From contig NZ_FZOR01000022.1 of assembly GCF_900188445.1 (NCBI RefSeq), positions 1-64,000 on the forward strand: a stretch of DNA of 64,000 bases, given 5' to 3'. The notes under the pieces were generated by a model. The model had not been told where the DNA came from. It saw only the letters and a program-made list of their open reading frames with translations, and did no database searches. The first letter of the stretch is position 1; each line of letters opens with the position of its first letter. The DNA is from Actinomadura meyerae (GTDB lineage: Bacteria > Actinomycetota > Actinomycetes > Streptosporangiales > Streptosporangiaceae). Shown one piece after another: positions 25,044-33,667 of this stretch. The translations under genes and the position numbers were made by a program.

Positions 25044-25634
25044 ATGACATCTCCCGACTCCGGCAGGCCGCTGCGCGCCGACGCCCTGCGCAACCGGGCC
25101 AAGGTGCTCGCCGCCGCCGAGGAGGTCTTCGCCGCCCGGGGGACCTCCGCGTCCACCGAGGAGGTCGCGCGGCGGGCGGGCGTCGGGATCGGCACGGTGT
25201 TCCGGCACTTCCCCACCAAGGAGTCGCTGCTCGAGGCCGTGCTGGTCGCGCTGCTGGAGCGGCTCGCCGGGGAGGCCGCGGAGCTGGCGGAGTCCGCCGA
25301 CCCGGGCGAGGCGTTCTTCGATTTCTTCTCCCGGGTGGTCGCGCAGGCGGCGGCGAAGCGGGCCGTGACCGAGGCGCTGGCAGAGGCGGGCGTCGACGCC
25401 CGCGCGGCCACCGGGAGCGCCCGCCCCGGCCTGCGGACGGCGCTCGGCGCGCTCCTCGAACGCGCGCAGGAGGCCGGGGCCGTCCGCACCGACGTCGGCC
25501 CGCGGGAGGTCATGGCGCTGCTGGCCGGCATGTCGTACGCGGCCGGGCACGCCGGGGCCCGCGAGGACGTCCTCCGGATCGCCTTCGACGGGCTGCGCCC
25601 GCGCGCGGCCCGGGAACCGGCCGCGCGCGGGTAG
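25044..25634 (+). CDS. TetR-family regulator
   Basis: A 196-residue repressor. HTH: TSASTEEVARRAGVGIGTVF then RHFPTKESLLEAVL, at about residues 32-66. The C-terminal domain has the ARPGLRTALGALLERAQEAGAVRTDV segment of TetR proteins that often guard SnoaL or nitroreductase genes. ATG with GGAAGG at good distance. Divergent from the SnoaL gene, with two identical operators in between. Confidence 0.87.
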   Translation: MTSPDSGRPLRADALRNRAKVLAAAEEVFAARGTSASTEEVARRAGVGIGTVFRHFPTKESLLEAVLVALLERLAGEAAELAESADPGEAFFDFFSRVVAQAAAKRAVTEALAEAGVDARAATGSARPGLRTALGALLERAQEAGAVRTDVGPREVMALLAGMSYAAGHAGAREDVLRIAFDGLRPRAAREPAARG

Positions 25635-25658
25635 CGGCCCCCGCCGGGAGGCGGCCCG

Positions 25659-27731
25659 TCAGGCGGCCAGCTCCGCCGGCAGGTCGTCGCGGTGCAGGAC
25701 GGTCAGCGAGGTGACCGCGCGGGTCAGCGCGACGTACAGCCGGGCGAGGCCGCGCGCCTCGGCGGCGGCGATCGCGGCGGGCTCGGCGACGATCACGTGG
25801 TCGTACTCCAGGCCCTTGGCGAGGGTCGCCGGGATGACCAGGAGCCGGCCGGCGCCGTCGGACTCCGGGCCGAGCACGGCGTGCTCCAGGCCGGCCGCCG
25901 CGAGGGCCGCCGCGTGCGCGGCGACGGCGGCGTCCGGGACGATCAGGCCGACCGAGCCGGGGCGGGCGAGGGCCGCACGGGCGGCCTCGGCGGCCTCCGG
26001 GACCACGTCGGCGACGCGGCGCACCTCCAGCGCGCCGGCGCCGGGCCGCAGCGAGCGCGGGCGCTCCAGGCCGGGCGCGACGTGCGGGAGCAGCCGGGCG
26101 GCGTAGTCCAGGACGGTGCCGGGGACGCGGAACCCCAGGGTCAGCTCGGTGACCTCCCCGTCCTGCCCGAGGTGGGCGAGGACGTCCTTCCAGGAGCGGG
26201 CCGACCAGGCGGTGGTGCCCTGGGCGAGGTCGCCGAGGACGGTCGCCGAGCCCGTCCCGCAGCGGCGGCCCAGCGCCCGCAGCTGCATCGGCGACAGGTC
26301 CTGGGCCTCGTCCACGACGAGGTGGCCGAGCGAGGGGGTCCGGTCGATGAGGTCGCGCAGCTCGTCGAGGAGGGCCCGGTCGGCGGCGGTCCACTTGGCC
26401 GACCGGTGCGAGCGCGGCGCCTTCGGCCACCTCAGCGCGGCCTGCTCGGCGTCGTCGAGGACGCTCCCGGCCGCGCGGGCGAGGAACTCCGCGTCCGACA
26501 GCAGCCGGTACAGGACCTGCTCGGCGGTCACCTTCGGCCACACCGCGTCCAGCACCTCCCGGACCGGCCGGCTCCGGGCGACCTGGTCCTGGACGCGGTC
26601 GTCGGGCGCCTCGCCGCGCTGCTCCATCAGCACCAGCACCCGGTGCGCGAGGCGCTGCGCGAACGCGGCGCGGCCCGCCCCGTACCGGGTGGTGCCGCGC
26701 AGCCCGGCGGCGATCTCCCGGACCTCGTGGGCGGCGAGCCGGTGCCGGACCGAGCCGCGGGCGACGACCAGGCCCTCCTCGGGCTTGCGGACGTGCAGCC
26801 ACAGCGCCCGGCGCAGGACGTCCGCCATCCGCGCGTCGCCCTTGGCGGCCGCCGCCTCCGCGGACTCCTCCCCCAGCGGCGCGCCGAGCAGGTCGTCGAT
26901 CGTGGCCTGCTCGACCCGGACCTCGCCGAGCGCCGGCAGGACGGCCGAGATGTAGCCGAGGAACGCCCGGTTCGGGCCGACGATGAGGACGCCGGACCGC
27001 GACAGCCGCTCCCGGTGGGTGAACAGCAGGTAGGCGGCGCGGTGCAGGCCGACGGCGGTCTTGCCGGTGCCGGGCGCGCCCTGCACGCAGACCGTGCGGG
27101 GCAGGTCCGCGCGGACGATCACGTCCTGCTCGGGCTGGATGGTCGCGACGATGTCGCGCATCGGCCCGGTGCGGGGCCGCTCGATCTCCTCGGTGAGGAT
27201 CCGGGACGGCCCGGCGGCGGGCCCGTCGAGTGGCTCGTCCTCGAACGCGGTCAGCTCGCCGCCCCGGAACCCGAAGCGGCGCCGCAGCCGCCAGCCCATC
27301 GGGTCGGCGGGGCCGGCCTGGTAGAAGGCGCGGCAGACGGGCGCGCGCCAGTCCAGCACGAGGGGGCGCCCCTCGGCGCCGTCGTGGACGTGCCGCCGCC
27401 CCACGTACACGACGCCGGGGAGGTCGGGGTCGCCCCCGGCGGCGCGGTCCATCCGGCCGAAGAACAGGGGCGTGCCGGGGTGGTCGGCGAGCGCGGCGAC
27501 CCGGCGGTCGAGCATCGACTCCAGGATCTGCCTGCTGACCCAGTCGGCGGCGACGTCGGCCGACAGACTCGCGGCGTGCTCGCGCATCCGGCGCAGCGCG
27601 GCGCGGGACTCGGCCAGGTGGGCGCGTTCGGCGGCGAGGACCTCCGGCTCGGGGAGGGTTTCCGTGTCGGGGAGTATCTCCGTGCCGGCGAGTATCTCCG
27701 TTTCGTCGGGTTCGGCGGTTTCGGCGGGCAT
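25659..27731 (-). CDS. HelD/HelR-family RNA polymerase-associated helicase
   Basis: A 690-residue superfamily 1 ATPase. A charged coiled-coil N-terminus (residues 30-80) precedes the DWRAP motif (127-131) typical of the HelD family; Walker A is GAPGTGKT (218-225), Walker B VVDEAQDLSPMQL, and helicase-like motifs LTLGFRVPG and ARLYVALTRAV follow. HelD proteins pull stalled RNA polymerase off DNA; the actinobacterial HelR branch also protects against rifamycins. The start at 27731 has GGAGG; before it, residues 8-30 are an irregular Glu/Leu/Pro repeat (TEIL, TETL). I could not see a convincing rifamycin-associated element upstream. It is convergent with the TetR gene on its left, with only 24 bases between their stop codons, and divergent from the SDR gene on its right. 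Confidence 0.87.
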   Translation of the reverse strand: MPAETAEPDETEILAGTEILPDTETLPEPEVLAAERAHLAESRAALRRMREHAASLSADVAADWVSRQILESMLDRRVAALADHPGTPLFFGRMDRAAGGDPDLPGVVYVGRRHVHDGAEGRPLVLDWRAPVCRAFYQAGPADPMGWRLRRRFGFRGGELTAFEDEPLDGPAAGPSRILTEEIERPRTGPMRDIVATIQPEQDVIVRADLPRTVCVQGAPGTGKTAVGLHRAAYLLFTHRERLSRSGVLIVGPNRAFLGYISAVLPALGEVRVEQATIDDLLGAPLGEESAEAAAAKGDARMADVLRRALWLHVRKPEEGLVVARGSVRHRLAAHEVREIAAGLRGTTRYGAGRAAFAQRLAHRVLVLMEQRGEAPDDRVQDQVARSRPVREVLDAVWPKVTAEQVLYRLLSDAEFLARAAGSVLDDAEQAALRWPKAPRSHRSAKWTAADRALLDELRDLIDRTPSLGHLVVDEAQDLSPMQLRALGRRCGTGSATVLGDLAQGTTAWSARSWKDVLAHLGQDGEVTELTLGFRVPGTVLDYAARLLPHVAPGLERPRSLRPGAGALEVRRVADVVPEAAEAARAALARPGSVGLIVPDAAVAAHAAALAAAGLEHAVLGPESDGAGRLLVIPATLAKGLEYDHVIVAEPAAIAAAEARGLARLYVALTRAVTSLTVLHRDDLPAELAA

Positions 27732-27884
27732 GCGGGCAGACCTCCGGCGGCGCAGGGGCGAACTGGGGAAACCCACAACCTTACCGGCCGGGCAGGGGCC
27801 CCGCGCGGCGACTTCGGCGGCCGGATCCGGCGGCGGCGGCGCTTCGCCTTGCCCGTCCGGGCGGCGTGTGTGACGTTGGGCGCC

Positions 27885-28688
27885 ATGGTGACTTTGACGG
27901 GACGGTCCGCGCTGGTCACGGGAGCCTCGTCCGGCATCGGCGCGGTGGTCGCCGAGGCGCTCGCCGCCGCCGGCGCCCGCGTCGGGCTGGTGGCGCGGCG
28001 CAAGGACAGGCTCGAGCAGGTCCTCGCGCGCTGCCGCGAGCACTCCCCCGACTCGGCGATGTGGACCGCCGACCTGGGCGACCTCGACGGCGTCGCCGAC
28101 CTCGCGGCCGCCGCCGAGCGCGAGCTGGGCGGCGTGGACGTGCTGGTCAACAACGCGGGGATGCCGAAGCGCCGCCGCGTCCAGGACCTCACGCCCGCCG
28201 AGGCCGAGGAGGTGATGCTGCTGAACTACGCCTCCCCGGTACGGCTCACCCTGGCGCTGCTGCCCGGCATGATCGCGCGCGGGCGCGGGCACCTGGTGGC
28301 GATCGGGTCGGTCGCGGCGCGCCTCGGGCCGCCGCACGAGGGCGCGTACGGGGCGTCCAAGGCGGCGCTCACCGCGTTCTGGGAGAGCATGGCGGTCGAC
28401 CTCGACGGCACGGGCGTGCTGGCGCACGTGGTCCAGCCCGCGCTCATCGCCGGGACGGAGCTGTTCACGCTGCCGGGCAACGAGCCGCCGCTGAGCGACG
28501 TGTCCGACGCGCTCCCGCCGCAGCGCGTCGCCGACGCCGTCCTGGCCGCGCTGGAGACCGGCAGGTTCGAGCACTACGTGCCGGACTGGTTCGAGGAGAT
28601 GGCGTCCGGCAAGGCGGCCGACGTCGAGGCGTTCGTCGCCGGCGTCAAGGAGTGGCGGCGCGACCGGCTGGAACCGCCCGCGCCCTGA
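27885..28688 (+). CDS. short-chain dehydrogenase/reductase
   Basis: A 267-residue classical SDR: cofactor motif TGASSGIG (12-19), NNAG (about 87-90), catalytic Ser (IGSVAARLG) and YGASK pair. The Arg pair in VARRKDRLEQ after the second strand suggests NADPH preference. The ATG at 27885 lacks a clear SD. It is divergent from the helicase gene across 153 bases. Substrate unknown. Confidence 0.83.
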   Translation: MVTLTGRSALVTGASSGIGAVVAEALAAAGARVGLVARRKDRLEQVLARCREHSPDSAMWTADLGDLDGVADLAAAAERELGGVDVLVNNAGMPKRRRVQDLTPAEAEEVMLLNYASPVRLTLALLPGMIARGRGHLVAIGSVAARLGPPHEGAYGASKAALTAFWESMAVDLDGTGVLAHVVQPALIAGTELFTLPGNEPPLSDVSDALPPQRVADAVLAALETGRFEHYVPDWFEEMASGKAADVEAFVAGVKEWRRDRLEPPAP

Positions 28689-28803
28689 CGGGCGGAGCGC
28701 GGCGGGCGGCGCCCGGCACAGGGCGTTGCCGCCGCGTCCGCGCCTCAGTAGGGTGTGGGGTCCGCCGGTGATCCACATCACAGTGAGCCGAGGTGCGGAC
28801 GGT

Positions 28804-29640
28804 ATGGCAGGGCTCCTGGTGCGCGACGTCACGGTACGGTTCGGCGCGGTGACGGCCGTGGACGGCGCCGGGCTCGCCGCGCCGCCCGGCGCGGTCACCG
28901 GGCTGATCGGCCCGGACGGCGCGGGCAAGACGACGCTGTGCGAGGTGATCGCCGGGCTGCGGCGCCCCGCGGCGGGCACCGTCCACCTCGGCGACGCCGA
29001 CCTGACCGGGAGCGCCGCCCGCGAGCGGGCCCGGCGCGGCATCGCCCGCGCAGCCCCGGGGCCGGAGCCCGCGGGCGCGCGCACCGTGCGGGAGGCGGTG
29101 CGGGCCGCCGCCGCGCGGCACGCGCTGACGGCGCCGGTCCCCGGCCGGACGGCGCGCGACCGGTGGCGGCGCCGCCTGGACGCCCGGCGCGACGCGGGCC
29201 GGCGCGCCGACGAGGTGCTCGCCCGCGTCGGCATCGCCGAGTACGCCGACCGGTGCGCGCGGGAGGCCCCGCCCGGCGTCGCACTCCTGACCGGGCTGGC
29301 GCGGGCCCTGGCCGCCGAACCTGCGGTGCTGCTGCTGGACGAGCCCTGGGACGGCCTGCCGGTGCGGTACGCGCGCGCCCTGGAGGTGCTGCTGCGCGAC
29401 CTGGCCGCCGAGGGCCTCGCCGTGCTGGTGGCCGGGCGGGAATTGGAGCCGGTGCTCGGCGTCTGCGACGCCCTGCACGTCCTGGACGGCGGCCGGGTGA
29501 TCGCGGCGGGCGCGCCCGCGGAGGTCCGGGCCGACCCGCGGGTGCGGGACGCCTACCGCGCCGGCCGGCCGGTCACCACGTGTCGATCCACGGCCGGGGA
29601 CGGTCCTGTACCGGCGGTGCTCCGGCGAGCACCGCGGTGA
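28804..29640 (+). CDS. degenerate ABC ATPase (LivF/LivG-like)
   Basis: A 278-residue nucleotide-binding domain most like branched-chain amino acid transporter ATPases. Walker A GPDGAGKTT (36-44) and Walker B AVLLLDE (174-180) are intact. However, the Q-loop region reads ARAAPGPEP where ARTFQ is expected, the LSGGQ signature position reads APPGVALLTG (155-164), and the H-loop has VLVAGREL instead of a V-x-H. No permease or binding-protein gene is adjacent. Either it is a decayed transporter subunit or an ATP-binding protein with another role. The last 68 bases overlap the convergent carboxylase gene; start ATG after GAGGTG. Confidence 0.7.
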   Translation: MAGLLVRDVTVRFGAVTAVDGAGLAAPPGAVTGLIGPDGAGKTTLCEVIAGLRRPAAGTVHLGDADLTGSAARERARRGIARAAPGPEPAGARTVREAVRAAAARHALTAPVPGRTARDRWRRRLDARRDAGRRADEVLARVGIAEYADRCAREAPPGVALLTGLARALAAEPAVLLLDEPWDGLPVRYARALEVLLRDLAAEGLAVLVAGRELEPVLGVCDALHVLDGGRVIAAGAPAEVRADPRVRDAYRAGRPVTTCRSTAGDGPVPAVLRRAPR

Positions 29641-32600
29641 TCCAGCGGCGGGTGTCCGCGGGGTCGATGACGTCGTCCAGCTCGAACACCGTGGCCGCGT
29701 GCAGCGCCTTGCCGTACTCGTAGGCGGCGGCCACCATCTGCTCGAACAGGGCCTGCGGGTCCTCGGCCGCCTCCAGCTCCTTGCGGAACCCGAGCCGGAC
29801 GGCGCCCTCCAGCCCCATGCCGCCGATCTCGCCGGTGGGCCAGGCGACGGTCGCGAGCGGCGCCTTGAACCCGCCGCCCGCCATGGCCTGCGCGCCGAGC
29901 CCGTAGCCCTTGCGCAGCACGACCGTGATGATCGGGACGCGCAGGTTGGCGCCGATGACGAACAGCCGGCTGAAGTGCCGGACGGTCGCGGTGCGCTCGG
30001 CGTCCGGGCCGACCATGAAGCCGGGGGTGTCGCACAGCGACACCACGGGCAGGCCGTGCGCGTCGCACAGCTGCAGGAACCGGGCGGCCTTGTCGGCGGC
30101 GTCGCGGTCGATGGCGCCGCCGAGGTGCGCGGGGTTGCTGGCGATGAGGCCCATCGGGCGGCCCTCGATCCGCACCAGCGCGGTGATGATCCCGACGCCG
30201 AAGGCGCGGCGCAGCTCAAGCACCGACCCGGTGTCGGCGAGGTGCCCGACGGCGCGGCGGACGTCGTAGGCGCGCTTGCGGTTCTCCGGGACGAGGTGCC
30301 GCAGGACGCGCTGGTCGCCGCACTCCCACTCCGCCCGCGGGCCGCGGAAGTACGACAGGTAGCGGCGCGCGGCGTCGACGGCCTCGGCCTCGTCCTCCAC
30401 GACGATGTCGACGACCCCGTTGTGTTCCTGGTCGGCGATCGGGCCGATCTCCTCGGGGGCGAACACGCCGAGGCCGCCGCCCTCGATCATCGCGGGGCCG
30501 CCCATGCCGATGTTGGCGTCGCGCGTGGCGATGATGGTGTCGCAGCAGCCGAGCAGGGCGGCGTTCCCGGCGAAGCAGCGCCCGGAGGCGATCCCCACCG
30601 ACGGGACGACGCCGCTGAGCCGCCCCATCGCGTGGAAGGTCGTCACGTCCAGGCCGGACACGCTGCTGGTGTCGGTGTCGCCGGGGCGGCCCCCGCCGCC
30701 CTCGGCGAACAGCACCAGCGGGAGGCGGCGGCGGTGGGCGATGTCGAGCATCCGGTCGGTCTTGCGGTGGTTCTGGTGGCCCTGCGTCCCGGCCAGCACC
30801 ATGTAGTCGTAGGACATGACGACGGCCTGCTCGCCGTCGACGTCCCCGATGCCGCACACCATGCCGTCGGCCGGGGTGCGCTCGATGAGCTCGTCCAGGG
30901 GGCGGCGCTGCCGCTGCGCGGCGATCGCGAGGGCGCCGTACTCGACGAACGTGCCGGGGTCGCACAGGTCGGCGATGTTCTCGCGGGCGGTGCGGTGGCC
31001 GCGCGCGTGCCGCTTGGCGACGGCCTCGGGCCGCGCCGCGTCGAGGCCGATCTCGTGGCGGCGCAGCGTCTCGGCGAGGTCGGCGCGGATCGCGGCGAGG
31101 TCGGTCTCGTCCTCCTCGGCGGCGACTCCGCCGCCGGCGTCCGCGGGTTCGGTGAACAGCAGCGGGGCGCCCTCGGCCACGGTGTCCCCGGGTGCGGCGG
31201 CCAGCATCCGGACCACGCCCGCCTCGGCCGCGCGGACGACGTGCTCCATCTTCATCGCCTCGAGGACCGCCACCGGCGTCCCGGCCCGGACGAGGTCGCC
31301 CTCGGCCGTCTCGAAGCCCACGACCGTCCCCTGCATCGGGGCGGGGACGGCGACCGTGCCGGGCGGTGCGTCCGGCACGGCGGCGGCCTCCGGCTCGGCG
31401 GCACCGGGGGCGGTCTCGGGGTAGTAGCGGCGGTGCTCGCTCTCCAGCAGCTCGGCCAGGTGGGTGCCGATGAAGGAGGTGTCGGCGCGTCCGGCGGTGA
31501 ACTCCGGGTGCCGCAGCACGCCCTGGAGCAGCGGGATGCTCGTGGGCACGCCCGCTACCTCGAACTCGCCGAGCGCTCCGTGCGCCCGCGCGGCGGCGGA
31601 CGGGAGGTCCTCGGCGCGGGCGATCACCTTGGCGAGCAGCGGGTCGTAGCGCAGTCCGGTCCGGTACCCGGCGTAGCCGCAGGTGTCGACGCGGACGCCG
31701 GGCCCGGACGGCGGCGCGAACGCGGTGAGCGTCCCGGCGCGGGGGTGCGGCGCGCCGTCCGCGCCGATCGTCTCGGTGTTGACGCGCACCTGCACGGCGC
31801 AGCCGGACGCCGGCGGCGGCGCGGCCAGGCCCACGCCCGCGAGGTCCTCCCCCAGCGCGAGCCGGATCTGGGCCTTCACCAGGTCGACGCCGGTGATCTC
31901 CTCGGTGACGGTGTGCTCGACCTGGAGCCGGGGGTTGGCCTCCAGGAACCAGAACTCGGCGCCCGCGACGAGGAACTCGAACGTGCCGAGGCCCTCGTAG
32001 CGGACGCGGGCGGCCATGCGCAGCGCGGCGTCCAGCAGCGCGTCCCGCGTCCCGGCGGGCAGCGCGGGCGCGGGCGCGACCTCGATCAGCTTCTGGTGGC
32101 GCCGCTGGACGCTGCAGTCGCGCTCCCACAGGTGGGTGACGGCGCCCGTCCCGTCCCCGGCGACCTGGACCTCGATGTGGCGGGCGCGGGGCACGTACTT
32201 CTCCGCGTACAGGTCGCCGGAGCCGAACGAGGCGAGCGCCTCCGACCGGCACCGCTCGTAGGCGGCGGCCATCTCCTCCGGGTCGGCGACGACGCGCATG
32301 CCGCGCCCGCCGCCGCCCGCGAGCGCCTTCAGCATCACGGGCCCGTGCTCGCGGGCGAACGCCTCGGCTTCCGCCAGGCCCACCGCGCCGCCCGTGCCCG
32401 GCGCCACCGGAACCCCCGCCGCGCGGGCCAGCTCCCGCGCCCGCGCCTTGTCGCCGAACAGCTCCAGCAGTTCGGGGCGGGGGCCCACGAACGCGAGCCC
32501 GGCGGCGGCGCAGCCCGCGGCGAAGGCCGCGTTCTCGCTCAGGAACCCGTAGCCGGGGTGGACGGCGGCGGCCCCGGCGTCCTTGGCGGCGGCGATGAGC

Positions 32601-32788
32601 GCGTCCGCGTCGAGGTAGCCGGCGACGCCCTCGCCGGGCAGCTCCCGCACCTCGTCGGCGCGGCGGACGTGCGCCGAGGCCGCGTCGTCGCGGGTGCGGA
32701 CGGCGACCGTCCGCAGGCCCAGCTCGGCCGCGGCCCGCACGACCCGCAGCGCGATCTCTCCCCGGTTGGCCACAAGGATCCCGCCCAC
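29573..32788 (-). CDS. single-chain biotin-dependent acyl-CoA carboxylase (BC-BCCP-CT fusion)
   Basis: A 1071-residue fusion. The biotin carboxylase domain comes first (residues 1-445: ILVANRGEIALRVVRAA, ALAGGGGRGMRVV, FLEANPRLQVEHTVTE). The biotinyl domain follows with LEAMKMEHVV (biotin Lys about 513), then the carboxyltransferase domain (about 555-1071: ALLGCCDTIIATRDANIGMGG, KGYGLGAQAMAGG). This all-in-one design and length match the long-chain acyl-CoA carboxylase (LCC) type described in mycobacteria, active on CoA esters of various length. The GTG at 32788 has GGAGG. It is divergent from a TetR gene that likely regulates it. Confidence 0.9.
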   Translation of the reverse strand: MGGILVANRGEIALRVVRAAAELGLRTVAVRTRDDAASAHVRRADEVRELPGEGVAGYLDADALIAAAKDAGAAAVHPGYGFLSENAAFAAGCAAAGLAFVGPRPELLELFGDKARARELARAAGVPVAPGTGGAVGLAEAEAFAREHGPVMLKALAGGGGRGMRVVADPEEMAAAYERCRSEALASFGSGDLYAEKYVPRARHIEVQVAGDGTGAVTHLWERDCSVQRRHQKLIEVAPAPALPAGTRDALLDAALRMAARVRYEGLGTFEFLVAGAEFWFLEANPRLQVEHTVTEEITGVDLVKAQIRLALGEDLAGVGLAAPPPASGCAVQVRVNTETIGADGAPHPRAGTLTAFAPPSGPGVRVDTCGYAGYRTGLRYDPLLAKVIARAEDLPSAAARAHGALGEFEVAGVPTSIPLLQGVLRHPEFTAGRADTSFIGTHLAELLESEHRRYYPETAPGAAEPEAAAVPDAPPGTVAVPAPMQGTVVGFETAEGDLVRAGTPVAVLEAMKMEHVVRAAEAGVVRMLAAAPGDTVAEGAPLLFTEPADAGGGVAAEEDETDLAAIRADLAETLRRHEIGLDAARPEAVAKRHARGHRTARENIADLCDPGTFVEYGALAIAAQRQRRPLDELIERTPADGMVCGIGDVDGEQAVVMSYDYMVLAGTQGHQNHRKTDRMLDIAHRRRLPLVLFAEGGGGRPGDTDTSSVSGLDVTTFHAMGRLSGVVPSVGIASGRCFAGNAALLGCCDTIIATRDANIGMGGPAMIEGGGLGVFAPEEIGPIADQEHNGVVDIVVEDEAEAVDAARRYLSYFRGPRAEWECGDQRVLRHLVPENRKRAYDVRRAVGHLADTGSVLELRRAFGVGIITALVRIEGRPMGLIASNPAHLGGAIDRDAADKAARFLQLCDAHGLPVVSLCDTPGFMVGPDAERTATVRHFSRLFVIGANLRVPIITVVLRKGYGLGAQAMAGGGFKAPLATVAWPTGEIGGMGLEGAVRLGFRKELEAAEDPQALFEQMVAAAYEYGKALHAATVFELDDVIDPADTRRWITAVLAGAPPVQDRPRPWIDTW

Positions 32789-32962
32789 CCGGCCTCCTCA
32801 CCGTCGCCTGCGCCGATGGGCCCTCACTCTAGAGAGCGGCCCGCGGGGGCGGTGCGCCCGCCTCCCGGACCGGGCCGCGCCCGCCGGGCTCCTGGATGGC
32901 CCCGCCGCCGGGCGGCGCGCGATAATGGCAGCCCGTCCAGCATCCGGAGGAACGACGACACC

Positions 32963-33553
32963 ATGGGCACCGCCGGACGCGACGTGCGCGAGTCCCTGCT
33001 CGACGCCGCCGCCGAGCTGCTCGTCGAGCGCGGCTACCGGGCCGTCCGCATGCGGGACGTCGCCGAGACCGCCGGGGTGAGCCGGCAGACCGTCTACAAC
33101 GAGTTCGGCGACAAGTGGGGGCTGGCCCAGGCGGTCGTGGTCCGCGACAACGAGCGCTACCTCGACGGCGTCGACGCGGCGCTGTCCCGGCACGACGACG
33201 TGTACTCCGCGGTCGTCGCCGCCGTGACGTACACGCTGGAGACCTCGGCGGACGACCAGCTGAAGAAGGCGGTGCTGACCGGCGCGGGCGGCGACGAGAT
33301 GCTGCCGCTGCTCACCACGCAGGCCGAGCCGGTGCTGTTCGCCGCCAGCGCCCGCATCGCCGAGCACGCGCTGCGGCACTGGCCGCATCTGGACCGCGAC
33401 GCCCTCACCGAGGTCGCCGACGCGGCGGTGCGGCTGACGATGAGCCACATCATGCTGCCGTCCGGCCCGCCGGAGGAGTTCGCGCACTTCGTGGCCCGGC
33501 TGGTGGCCCGCTACCTGTCCGTCCCCGAGAGAACCGGTGGCCCGGGCGCCTGA
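32963..33553 (+). CDS. TetR-family regulator
   Basis: A 196-residue repressor with HTH MRDVAETAGVSRQTVYNEFG at residues 30-49 and a helical ligand domain with TYTLETSADDQLKKAVL. The sequence near the HTH resembles regulators of alkane/fatty acid genes in actinobacteria. It is divergent from the acyl-CoA carboxylase gene (174-base gap, no clear perfect palindrome seen), which is the likely target. ATG behind CGGAGG. Confidence 0.86.
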   Translation: MGTAGRDVRESLLDAAAELLVERGYRAVRMRDVAETAGVSRQTVYNEFGDKWGLAQAVVVRDNERYLDGVDAALSRHDDVYSAVVAAVTYTLETSADDQLKKAVLTGAGGDEMLPLLTTQAEPVLFAASARIAEHALRHWPHLDRDALTEVADAAVRLTMSHIMLPSGPPEEFAHFVARLVARYLSVPERTGGPGA

Positions 33554-33667
33554 CCCCGCGCTACCGTCGGCCCGCCTCGCCAGGACTCCCGTCTCGCCCG
33601 CACGGGAGAGCCGGAGCTGCGGCCGCTGCTGACCGTCAAGGGCTGACGGCCTGACCGGTCCCGGGCG

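Noticed and set aside
27732-27884. Rifamycin-associated element upstream of the HelD/HelR helicase
   Set aside because: I compared the gap by eye with the palindromic element I recall and found no acceptable match; only generic GC-rich repeats.
33554-33646. In-frame protein-like extension after the TetR stop codon (residues TGEPELRPLLTVKG before a second stop)
   Set aside because: High-GC DNA gives open frames by chance; the TetR protein is full length and no start or SD supports a separate gene.
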